This document shows positions 24,145-34,258 of a stretch of DNA of 64,000 nt, one piece after another. The position numbers were made by a program, and so were the translations under genes. The DNA comes from Epiperipatus broadwayi (lineage: Eukaryota > Onychophora > Udeonychophora > Euonychophora > Peripatidae), in the NCBI GenBank assembly GCA_028023455.1, contig JAQFVV010000020.1, forward strand, positions 8,849,092 through 8,913,091. The letters run 5' to 3'. Numbering within the stretch: position 1 is the stretch's first letter; every line of letters begins with the position of its first letter. The notes beneath the pieces were generated by a model. It ran no database searches. It was not told where the DNA came from and saw only the letters and a program-made list of their open reading frames with translations.

Positions 24145-24270
24145 CTTTTTTTAATTTGTCAAGCGTTGGTGGCCTAGTGGTTAGCATAGCTAGCTGCCTT
24201 CCAAGCAGCTGGCCTGGGTTTGCTTCCCGGTCAACGCATTTGACATATGAAAAAAAAACTTTTTTAATTT
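24145..24270 (+). mobile_element. tRNA-Gly-derived SINE with target-site duplication
   Basis: Positions 24163-24238 fold as a tRNA. The acceptor stem GCGTTGG pairs with TCAACGC, and the anticodon arm GCTGC/GCAGC (24193-24209) holds a CTTCCAA loop, giving anticodon TCC (glycine). The T-arm has GGTTTGCTTCC. The D region is about four bases longer than in canonical tRNA-Gly. A short tail TTTGACATATG and an A8 run follow. The flanks CTTTTTTTAATTT (24145-24157) and CTTTTTTAATTT (24259-24270) are a target-site duplication. The same tail occurs at 27.47 and 36.2 kb, so this is a SINE family and not the host tRNA gene. Confidence 0.75.
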
Positions 24271-24960
24271 ATTCTTACATATTTGACAGTTTATTCTTTG
24301 TTTATCAGGTAATTAAAATGAATAATGAATAATAATTAATTCTGCCTTTGTAAGTCAGATTATAAATCAATTTGAGTGAGATTGTGTGGATATTACAATT
24401 GTCTTAAATTTCACACTTGCTAGTGTTATTGTCTGGTTTAACCTCACATACAAGTTGTAAAGTGAATCAAAATGACTTATCATTTGTACATATAGGGTTT
24501 GACAATGCATTAATGTGATTAGCATTTAGAAGTTTGAAGATTATTTCTTTAATTAATATTGTATATGTATATATGTGTGTATTTAGAAAGATCCTTCCTC
24601 TTTTGATAAATGTGTTATACTAATAAAGAATATTGAGTTGAAGTTGTTTGTTAGAAATATTTTCCAAAAAATACAGACCTTTTTTGCAGCTCATCTTTTC
24701 ATTATGTTAATTAATGTGTTTAAATTCTACATAAGGTATCTTTCATGTTGAGACTTTTTGTCAACAAAAGGTGCTCCACAGTCTTTCCTTCACCCATACT
24801 GTTGTTTACCATTTATATACATTTATTAATAATTGATTTGGAAAATGAAATATATATTCTCTATTTTATCTGTTTAATTAAAGCTGTTTCATAGATGTAT
24901 GATATTACTATACAGAAAAAGAATCAGAATTAAAACCAATTCTTTTTTTATGTTGCACTT
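24271..24960. other. AT-rich non-coding region
   Basis: Nothing recognisable is present in this stretch between the SINE and the long palindrome. Confidence 0.6.
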
Positions 24961-24964
24961 CAAG

Positions 24965-25765
24965 TATACAATAGTCAATAATATGTTTAAAATACATATA
25001 TACAAGCAACAAAGATTACAAATTATAAAATTATCATAGAAAAGCCTTTTCTGGCAAATTATGCTTTTTGCCCTTTTCAATATGTCTCTAGAATACCACG
25101 ATTTAAAGTACATACAGTGACATTTATATCAATACATTAGAGAAGACAGATAAACAAATGGATATCTGACACGATCTATTATGTGATTTTTTTTTCAATC
25201 CGACTACAAAATTACCCTGTTATATATATATTGAATGGATATATATCCACATATATTAATTAATTAACTATCCATTCTTTAACCATTAACCACTTATTAT
25301 TAAACTTATATCCACATATATTAATTAATTAACTATCCATTCTTTATCCATTAATCACTTATTATTCAACTTAATGGATTCATAAAAACAACTGTATGGA
25401 TATATACAAAACATCCATTAAGTTGAATAATAAGTGGTTAATGGATAAAAAATGGATAGTTAATTAATTAATATATGTGGATATATATCCATTCAATATA
25501 TATAACAGGGTAATTTTGTAGTAGGATTGAAAAAAAATATCACATAATAGATCGTGTCAGATATCCATTTGTTTATCTGTGTTCTCTCATGTATTGGTAT
25601 AGATGTTACTGTATGTACTTTAAATTGTTATATTCTGGAGACATATTGAAAAGGGCAAAAAAAAAAAACATAATTTGCCAAAAAAGGCTTTTCTATGTTA
25701 ATTTTATAATTTGTAATCTTTGTTGCTTGTATATATGTATTTTAAACATATTATTGACTAATGTA
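24965..25765. repeat. ~800-bp palindrome with internal tandem duplication
   Basis: The left arm (about 24965-25395) and right arm (about 25405-25765) are reverse complements with a centre near 25400. Shared blocks include GACACGATCTATTATGTG / CACATAATAGATCGTGTC and GCAACAAAGATTACAAATTA with its complement. The left arm has a ~70-bp unit with ATATTAATTAATTAACTATCC present twice in tandem (about 25240-25370), while the right arm has it once. The 74-aa frame at 24889-25113 is not a credible gene. Confidence 0.85.
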
Positions 25766-25844
25766 TGATATTATTATGTATAACAAATTCACAGTTTTAA
25801 ATCTAATAATTTATATCCAATAAAATAAGAATAATTTTCTAGAC

Positions 25845-25975
25845 TAGTGCCACTATAGTAAACTTGAGTAATCACTGATTATCAGAGAGTAGTACATTTA
25901 CATCGCAATTTCCAGATTGGTTTTCACCTTCAACAATAAAGACATGGATTTTAAAGCTGGAAGTAACAAAATTAC
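25845..25975 (-). repeat. Family B' unit
   Basis: On the minus strand the segment shows GTGAAAACC, TCTGGAAATTGC, then GTACTACTCTC, CAGTGATTACTC and TATAGTGGCACTAG. These follow the same order as the 3' part of family B and the copies at 20.6 and 26.2 kb. The ribozyme core is not recognisable. Confidence 0.45.
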
Positions 25976-26204
25976 ACGTCTAGAGGTTATCTTAAATTTT
26001 ATTTCACTATTCAAGTTAAAAGTCTAAAGTTCAAAAATTTTTATAATTTTGGGACTGCCAGATCCCATTCTATATCCATAATTATATTTTAATAACATCT
26101 GTTCTTTTCTAACTGTATTCACTATTTTCCCTGGCTGGAAATGTTAATAATAACACATTATTTCATTTCTTAGTTTTCACAATGAGTGATAAATGAGAGC
26201 AGCT

Positions 26205-26335
26205 TTCTACTCTACTGTCACCTATAGTAAGATTTTTTAATCAGTGATTAATAGATAGTGCATTTAAATCTCCATCCCAGAGATTAGTTTTTGAATTTTC
26301 AATTTATTATTGAAGATATAGCATTACGATAGAGA
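26205..26335 (-). repeat. Family B' unit, direct repeat of the previous one
   Basis: This is the same body as 25845-25975 in the same orientation, about 365 bp away. It carries CTCTGGGATGGAGATTTAAATG, ACTGATTA and TACTATAGGTGACAG-type blocks on the minus strand. The spacing suggests a tandem of units. Confidence 0.45.
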
Positions 26336-26859
26336 GATCATATATTGTGTAAAATAAAGAATAAAGTGGTATAATAATAATGCACATGCAAAAAAAATTT
26401 CAGGAAAAAAAAATGCAATGCAATATAAAAAATCAGCTTTATGTCATTAAGTAATTAGATGCTCCTGAGTTTTAAAAAAGGTAATATGAATAAAACCATT
26501 TGGAATACATGCAAATAAACTATATATTTTTGACAAAATTTTTGATTAAAAACATATAACTAATTACTATGGCTTCACTATTAGTGTTTTTGATTATATA
26601 AATAAAAAATCAAAGTAACATATGTGATCAAAACATTTCTATCAAAATTAACAACATGAATTGATCATTGAATCCTGAATGTTATAAATTCTTAATTTTA
26701 TTCCAAAATGTTAAAGATAAAGGCTTTCTGCTTTAAAAAAAACATAATTAAAACAGGCAAAACTCACTATATGTATTGCCACACACAACAAGCTAGAGTA
26801 ATTAATGGATGCCAGAAGGCTTGTGCATAAAATCCCCATCTAGTGCCTACTCATCCAAT

Positions 26860-26903
26860 ATCCCCAGACTAGTTTCTGACTTGTGTCCTCAGTCAGTGAG
26901 AGC
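26860..26903 (-). ncRNA. Hammerhead ribozyme relic (family B)
   Basis: On the minus strand TGGGGAT (26860-26866), C, ACTAGT (26868-26873) and GAAA (26873-26876) are intact. The core region reads CTGACTGAGGAC, so the CTGATGA core is disrupted. GCTCTCA pairs with TGGGGAT over about five positions. Confidence 0.5.
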
Positions 26904-27071
26904 ATTGGATCTGAGAGCACTGCACCTAAATCTTAGGATCTAATGCAACCCTCTAGCTGCCACCTTTTATCTCTACTTAACTACAAAACTATGAGTCAAA
27001 CTAAAAACACCTTAATGTTTTCAATCCAAGCCCATTACCTTATATAGGTGCAGTGCTCTCAGATCCACGAC

Positions 27072-27113
27072 GCCTCACTGATGAAGGCCACAAGCCAGAA
27101 ATTAGTCTGGGAA
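27072..27113 (+). ncRNA. Hammerhead ribozyme motif (family B, intact core)
   Basis: The core CTGATGA is at 27078-27084. Stem II GGC/GCC has a CACAA loop, and GAAA is at 27098-27101, followed by TTAGTC with the expected cleavage base C27107. Stem I pairs CCTCA with TGGGA over four to five positions. Stem III is ATTAGT, one change from the family palindrome ACTAGT. The A-A pair at position 10.1/11.1 of stem II is shared by other family B copies and is non-canonical, so activity is uncertain. Confidence 0.6.
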
Positions 27114-27440
27114 TTATTGGATGAGTATGCACTAAATGGGGATTTTATACACAAGCCTTCTGGCATCCATTGATTACTCTAGCTTGCTGTGTGTGGCAAT
27201 ACGAATAGTGAGTTTTGCCTGTTTTAACAACATTTATACACAAGCATAAGAGGTGGTAGTCATGTGATGTTTATTGGCCTAAAAAACATAATTACATTAA
27301 TTTATTAGAACTGATTTTTGACAGAATTTATATATTTTTTTGTTTAGTTATCATGTGACATTTGAGTTTTCCAGCAGAAGGCTGAAAACAACAGACCCTT
27401 TCAATCAACCAAACTGGTTTTTTTCCTTTACTCAGATAAT

Positions 27441-27500
27441 AATAAATCTAGCAAACCCGGCCGATGCTATGACATATGAAAAAATAAATAAATCTAGCAA
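27441..27500 (+). mobile_element. 32-bp 5'-truncated SINE with perfect target-site duplication
   Basis: The 14-bp direct repeat AATAAATCTAGCAA at 27441-27454 and 27487-27500 flanks a 32-bp body with CCGGCCGATGCTATGACATA and an A-rich end. The body equals the 3' end of the SINE at 36113-36218. This is target-primed reverse transcription that stopped almost at once. Confidence 0.8.
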
Positions 27501-28484
27501 TCTTTAATTCTTCAGAATCCCACTCTATTATTGGGCTAAATAACATCACAAAGATCAGCATAATAAACTAGCTTGAGGTTATGCTTCCTTTAGACATAAA
27601 TGTATAATACTGAGATGTTTGAAATTTTAATTTTATCCTTTTACTTAACAATCTTTTTACTGTGTGTATTTCCAAATAAATTATGTATAAAATTACTATT
27701 TGGATGGAACTTGAAATAAAATGTCTTCTTCTGAAGATACATCTTTCGCAATGGAATGAATTTTGTGTGATAAAAGAAGATGTGCAGAGAGTTTCCCTGG
27801 TCTTATTTAATCCATCTCAACAATGTTCTTCCTATCAAGTCTTGGAAATTAAATGTATACTATTTATATATTTTAAAAATCGTATGGTAATGTATAATTG
27901 AAAATATATTACATTAAAACAGTTGGATAATTGAGAGAAAAATATTCTCAAATAATTTTTACTGCCCCCAAACAAATTTATCTTACATATTGTTATTTTA
28001 ACAGTATAGATGTTAACCTTTATACTTTTCTTATTTCTAAAAAAAAAAAATCATTGTATTATATTTTGAGATAATTTTATGTTTTCATGTAAATTCTTTT
28101 TTTTTTTAGTTTTTCTCTTTTAGATTGTTTTGGGTATATATAACGTAAATAGATTTGTTTAATAAAGTTTTTATAAATTTCCATGTCAGAATAAAAGGAA
28201 ATCTATTAGTGAAACTAGCTGTTACATCAAAGAAAGATTAAAAGAAAATAAAACAACGATAAGAAAAAACGATAACTGGCTCCAAAATAAAAGACAATAC
28301 ATGTATTAATGAACATTATGGACAATTTGAAAAATACGAGAATATTGAGCGAAGAAGAACCTAATATTTTGAAACTACTTATTTACTTTATTCTTTAAAA
28401 GGCATATCAGCATATTAAATTTCTATTGGCTATTAGTTTTTAGAAAGTTAGGTCATTATCTTAAATTCAGTATTTACAATTCTA
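27501..28484. other. AT-rich non-coding region
   Basis: No gene recognised. The 72-aa frame at 27683-27901 (plus) has slightly more balanced composition than its surroundings but no family resemblance and no splice-site support I can judge. Confidence 0.5.
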
Positions 28485-28597
28485 GAGGTCACTTTAGTCA
28501 ATATTTACAAATCTAAAGATCACTGGTTCATCCTCTGTGTTAGTATTGGACCTTGTTAGACTAGAAACATCCTGAAAAAGTGAGGAGAATACTAATC
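28485..28597 (+). repeat. tRNA-derived SINE relic (second family)
   Basis: AAATCTAAAGATCACTGGTTCATCC resembles a tRNA anticodon-to-T-arm segment with a box B-like GGTTCATCC. It is followed by GTGTTAGTATTGG, AACATC and TGAAAAAGTGAGGAGAA. The same order is seen at 38228-38368 with more changes. Two related copies support a dispersed family. Confidence 0.5.
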
Positions 28598-28849
28598 TGT
28601 GTATTATTACTAATAATTTAATGTGTTTGGTAAGGTATAAATAAAGTTTCTTCTTTTTAAAAAAACATTAGATTTTCTTTAAACAGTCTAACGTATAATT
28701 ATAAATAAAATGTTATTATTCATAAACTTTCAGTTTAAATAAGCATAAAAGTTTTTGCTTCATTGTTTATAATAGTTCATATTTTAAAATATGAATTTTT
28801 TTTCTACAGTACAGGCTTTTTTATACCTGCACTTCAATATGTAATATAT

Positions 28850-28990
28850 AGGGGATTTGAACTCAGACTTTCACACGACCCTCAACTATCCAAGCTATGA
28901 CACACTTGATCACATACATATGTGTCAGCAGTATGAGATAACATGGATAGTTAAGGATCGTGTAAAAGTCTGAGTTCAAACACCCTATAT
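28850..28990. repeat. Family A tRNA-like end, inverted pair
   Basis: Arms at 28850-28910 and 28930-28988 are reverse complements carrying the tRNA-like end of family A: GAGTTCAAATCCCC (minus strand) and GAGTTCAAACACCC (plus strand). The hammerhead part is missing. It is another case of the family in inverted arrangement. Confidence 0.65.
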
Positions 28991-31900
28991 ATTTAATATT
29001 TTAAAGTAAAATGATAATTACTATTTGTTTTATACAAAAGATGATGATTGAGACCTACTTCTATTTGATATATTTAGAATGACATATCAGTAATAAATAG
29101 AGTTACAATGATGCATATTGTATCAGTTGAAAATGTATGTCCATCCAACAAGATTTAGAGTCTAAGCAAAAGTATCCTGAATCCAATCATGCCCGAGATA
29201 CACAGGTCAGGAGCAATCATGAATTCTAACCTATTTGCCCATTCTCTAAATCTATAACACCATGACAGCACCTATGGTGATACCACATGAATTCATTCCT
29301 TCCTGGCCTGGTGCTACAATGTTTTGCATGAGAACTCAACAGGTGATGATGATGATGAGAGATTGAGTGAACCCAAGATATAGTTAAAACATACATAAAT
29401 ATATTAGAGATTCAAACACACTGGATTAAATTTAAAAATATGAATATTTATTTTGACAAAATTCAAGATGATTTTATATACTGTATATACAATCAACTTC
29501 ACGCATTTTAAACTTTATTTTGGTTACGCATATTTGACAATCTTGATTCAATTATTTTATTTTGACAGATATCAATCTAGTGTGGAGTTACAATACTGAA
29601 TGTATATTTGGAAATCGGATTTTATTTAAGTTTACAAAAACAGATTTATATGGATGGTTGGTGGATGTTTTATACATTTAAAAAAACACATATAAAGATG
29701 TGAGAATAGAGTTTTGCTGTTTATACAACTTTAATAGAATGCCCTTGGCATTTGATACATAACTTTATTTTTATTCATAGCATTTAAACATAACAATTTA
29801 AATAAGGATACATTATGATCTAAATATACTAAAAACATTCATTTATTATACATTTTTGACATTTAATGAGCAAATATTGTGAAACTCTATAAATATGGGA
29901 ATGGCTTATTTCAATAAAGGGGAGAGCAGCTTAATGAGAGGTTAGATCTAAAACTCCAATGAAAATATTTAAAGAAAAAAACGTTTCATTATTACACATC
30001 ATTACGATTTATTTTGTCAAACAGGCTATGAAATGAACTATAAAAAATTGCAGTACTAGCATCTTGTCAGTGAAAGAGAAAATGGCAATTTCGGCCAAGA
30101 AAACATCATACTTCTATTTGAATGTGATATGCCAGCTTCTTGGCTGAGCAATACCAAAAGAAAAAGGTAGATAGGAAATTGCTATGGTCCAGATTATGGT
30201 AAGTCCATGCAGAGCTTCAACTACACTAACCGACTTGTTCCAGAGAGTAGACTTATATCTCTTTTATGAATGAGAACACTGGAAAAGGATGGAAGGTTTC
30301 AAATCTTCTGGAGTGAGGTATAGACAGATCCGAGCAGTATATAAATATGTACTTTGAAAAGAAGAATGACAAACAAAGATGATCAAGACTCTCTGGAATG
30401 AGGTTTGGGCAAATCAGATCAAAGCCCTTATGTGGCTCATTAATAATGTCTGACATATGCTAGCAATGCTATTATAAAAATATAAAATCATTAGATTTAA
30501 ATACTAAAATGAAGCCCTAAGTGGTTTGACAAATATGTAATGATAAGTTAAAATAATCACCCTTATAAGATAAAGTCATTTATTGGAAGTTAAACTATAA
30601 TTAATGAAGGATGCATTGCTCCTTCTTGAATCAATACTACTTTGTTTAACATATAAAAAAACTAAAACTCATGCACTCACCAGCCTTTTTGGCAATGATG
30701 ATCAATAAAGAAATTAATAAAATTAACGGGCACCAATATCCACCCCAGATGGCAAAGTATTTATATATTTTGTACAAATTTACAATAAAATATTTTTTTA
30801 AAAAGCATATATTCATTTTAAAAGAGAAACTCAATCTTACAAGCTATTTAGAAATAAATAACAAGAACTCATTAATTCCCCCCACCCTTTCTATTCCACA
30901 GTGGGATATAGAAGAAGTACATGAGACTGGGTTTGCTTGGCAAAATTAAATTATAACCGCAATAAATTATAAGAATAGTAAAAAGCATGAGTTGGATGAA
31001 AGACTTTACAGTGAGATTAATTTAGGTATTAGAGAATCGATACAAAGAAAATAATTATTAATTTAACATACTCGCCGATTAGTGACTTAAAAGAGATTTA
31101 ACATAAAGAAACATGAAATTTTTTAAGAGTTAGTAGTTAGAATTCAGATAATATAACTATAATGACTTTGGGCTTATTACCTCATGATTCTATCAAATGA
31201 AGTGTGGACAAATCTTCTGTGGAAGGCTGCATTCTTTGATTTTTGTGATAGGCAAATTCTACTTAAGCTAAAAACATGTTTCTTGGCCTCAGTGGCTTTC
31301 TGATGGCACAGGCACTTTTGATTGGTATGAGATACATCTCTGCACAGCAAGGAGTCAGGCTGAAAATGGAGGGAAAAGTAGCTTCAGTCCCTCTACCCAA
31401 AAATCATTTCACAAATCAACAGGATGTGAAGTAGGTGAGCTGCAATTGACTAAACTCTAACACAATAGATTTTTAGCCCTATTTATACAAGCTTTGAGTT
31501 ATTTAAATTAAACTTCTCAACTCAAATGTAATCCTGAATCTACAGAAATATTTTGTCTATTGTTATTGGAGATGCAATTGCTAGATAACTGTCCAAAAAT
31601 AAATTCAAATCAATTTCCAGATTGGAAATAGATTTGATAAAAATGTTAATAGCTAACTTAAATTCAATTAGCATTGTTTTAAATTTTAATTTCACTAACT
31701 TTGGTTTAAAAATTCCTTTTAAAACCATGAAACAAACTAATGTTTCCACCCCTTTAATTACTCTTGGGCAGTTAATGGTTTCATCTTCCATCTTGAATTT
31801 TGATGAAATTATATAAAGAAAAATAATTACAGAGTATTAAAAATATAAGTTAAAAAATATATAATTTTAAAAGATACAAAATTATTTACAGTATATAAGT

Positions 31901-33385
31901 AATAATTGAAAGGTTGCTAGTCTTTCTCATGTGCCTACCATTGTCTCTCAAACAGCCAATCAGCTAATTTAATAACAACATGCGATTTAGACAAATGTTA
32001 TTTACAGTATATAATATTTTTAATTATATATATATATGTTCCTGTAATATATGTATATATCTGAGTCACATCTATTGAAGTTAATATTTAAAATAATTAA
32101 AGAAAATTTTTATTTGAGATCTATATTTATAAATCTCATAGACGCTTCTCAGAAATACACATATAACTTATATACATATGACAAAAAGGAGTGAGGTGAA
32201 ATGTGAGTTAAGTGGTACAATAGAGACACTCGATCTTGAAGTAAGATCGACTTTTTCAATATATTTGGTTCATTTAGGTATGATTTTGATTATGATATAT
32301 ACTTATGTTTTAGCTTGATCACACAAAATATATTATTTATATTTGCAAACCGTCAAAATCTTTATATCAATATATATATAGATATGTAAAATTATAAAAA
32401 GGAATTTTTATCTTACTTGCTTATAACATAATCACTTGTTCATGATAATTATATTTAACAATTATACACAGGTACAAACACACCAGTGGTTAAAAACAAA
32501 ATTAAAATTTTAATAAAATATGTAGCTTCTGACATTGAGACATATCTATATAACTAAATGATCAAGTTGAGAGAGGTGCAAGATCTAAAGGAATTAAAAA
32601 CTTAAATCATATTAATGAGATACTGTGGTTTCTATATGGATATATAAGATATAGTAATTCTCAGTGATCAAAACCAATAAGCAGAAACAAGTCTGTGAAT
32701 TTGACTTGTAGTACCATCTGATGTTCATTGATAAATGGTTTTTATGTAGGTGTCTCTAAATGAATTTCTGCTTTTAATATATATGATAAACTATATATAA
32801 TATTTATAATATTTAAAAAATAGCGCATTATCAGAAGTTGACTTTCGCTTTAATAATAATAAACTATATATTACTTAGTATAAAAACTTTCTTATTTAAA
32901 AGTAGGTGTAATTGAATTCAACATGTGTAAAGACATAACTTTTACAAAAAGTAAAAATACAAACATTTTGTGAGTTGTAAAAGATATAAAAAAATTATAA
33001 TAAAGAGCCTCATTATAAAAAAAAATAGATTTTGCTAAGCATATCCAAAAATCAAATATAGCTTAGAGATTTGATCGCCAACCAATTTTAATGGAATTAG
33101 ATATTTTTTGTAAAGCATACTTACAAGCCTATTTACACATGTTTGATTCTTAAAAAGAGTTTGTGTATTTGTGTAAATGGGGATATAAAACAACTGATAC
33201 TTTTTGCAATGTATATTATATTATTAGGTATCATAGAAAAACAAGCGCAAGTTCAGATTTACTTTCACATAATTTTAAATTCACAAAATTAATAATGACA
33301 GTGATAACAATTAGCATTTTTTCAGGAATGAGATTATTTAATAATTGGCATATGTTAATTTGAAGTCTGAAATAAATAATTGCTT
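28991..33385. other. Non-coding region with GC-richer patches
   Basis: I recognise no gene over 4.4 kb. 29150-29345 and 30050-30460 are less AT-rich, and the first ends in a GAT run like a LINE tail. Both are probably old element fragments. An 83-aa minus-strand frame at 31540-31791 and overlapping frames at 30646-30949 have no recognisable family. TA-rich tracts occur near 32020-32060 and 32370. Confidence 0.45.
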
Positions 33386-33387
33386 TT

Positions 33388-33766
33388 AATGATTACTCAA
33401 AGAAGTATGGAGAGATGTATGTTGGGAATAACAAGAAGAGATCGAAAACGCAGTATATGGGTAAGAGAACAAACAGGTATTATTGACCTCATTGAAAAAA
33501 TTAAAAGATTGAAGTGGAATTGGGCTGGACATATTTCTAGAAGAGATGATAATAGATGGACAATTGAAAACGTAAACTATATTCCAAGAGATTGTAAAAG
33601 ACCCAGAAAGGAACCACATGTGAGATGGGTGGATGAAATAAGAAAGTGTGCAAGGATGATGTGGAGAAGAGAAGCTGAAAATCAGAGAAGGTGAATTAAA
33701 CTTGGAGAGACCTTAATTCTGCAGTGGATTGATAATGGTTGACAATGATGATGATGAATGATTACT
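33388..33766 (+). mobile_element. 5'-truncated LINE copy with target-site duplication
   Basis: A 359-bp insertion (33398-33756) is bounded by the 10-bp direct repeat AATGATTACT (33388-33397 and 33757-33766). It encodes one open frame to about 33693 with MERCMLGITRRDRKRSIWVR, then WAGHISRRDDNRWT, PRDCKRPRKEPHVRWVDEIR and MMWRREAENQRR. This is the C-terminal tail of an RTE/Nimb-like LINE protein after the reverse transcriptase. The tail reads TGGATTGATAATGGTTGACA, then ATG units. The intact frame suggests a relatively recent insertion. It lacks the RT and endonuclease, so it is dead on arrival. Confidence 0.9.
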
Positions 33767-34162
33767 AGATATTTTCAAACATAAAAAACTGATCTACATG
33801 AGGACAACATTGGTGTAGTGTCAAATTTTATCTAGAAAATGTTAATGTATATTTGAACATTTCTTTCAAAACTAATTTAAAGGTTATGAGTGAGTAGCCC
33901 ATTGCTTTTTTGTTATGTTCCCTCATATTGATTTTGATAATATTTATTGCAAAAGTATCTATGGTTTGACAGCATGTAAATAAATTTTTATAGCCTACTC
34001 TTTTTTTTTAAAAAAAGAAACATGTTAGATTATACATTAACAACATATATTAATAGTATCTCCCAAACAACTAAATGCTTCCTTGGTTGACCTGAGTTTT
34101 GAATTACTCATTCATGATGAGATCTAAAGATATTTTTGGTTGACCATTAAGAATTGTTTAAT

Positions 34163-34258
34163 GCTATCATCATCATTAATTTACTGCCAAAAAAAGAACA
34201 TCTCTGCACATCGATCCCTTAGCTCTCTCCAAGTCTTTCTAATTTTTCCTCCAATCAT
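34163..34258 (-). pseudogene. LINE 3' end fragment
   Basis: The minus-strand translation shows RRKIRKTWRELRDRCAEM, resembling the last residues of non-LTR retrotransposon proteins. It is followed by ATTAATGATGATGATAGC, a GAT-type LINE tail. Only the extreme 3' end is present. The lineage differs from the 33.4-kb copy. Confidence 0.5.

Larger units (their letters stand above)
26755..27285. repeat. Family B inverted pair
   Basis: Left arm about 26755-26945 and right arm about 27040-27235 are reverse complements. They are separated by ~95 bp of unit-specific sequence with GGTGGCAGCTAG and TTTTGTAGTTAAGTA (minus strand), which also occurs at 62850-62960. The outer ends carry ACAGGCAAAACTC and its complement. 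Each arm has a hammerhead motif, one per strand. Confidence 0.85.

Noticed and set aside
24163-24238. Functional host tRNA-Gly gene
   Set aside because: An expanded D region, target-site duplication and A-rich tail shared with other SINE copies favour a retroposed copy.
31540-31791. 83-aa minus-strand frame as a possible host exon
   Set aside because: No recognisable domain, no supporting neighbouring exons, and the composition fits random AT-rich sequence.
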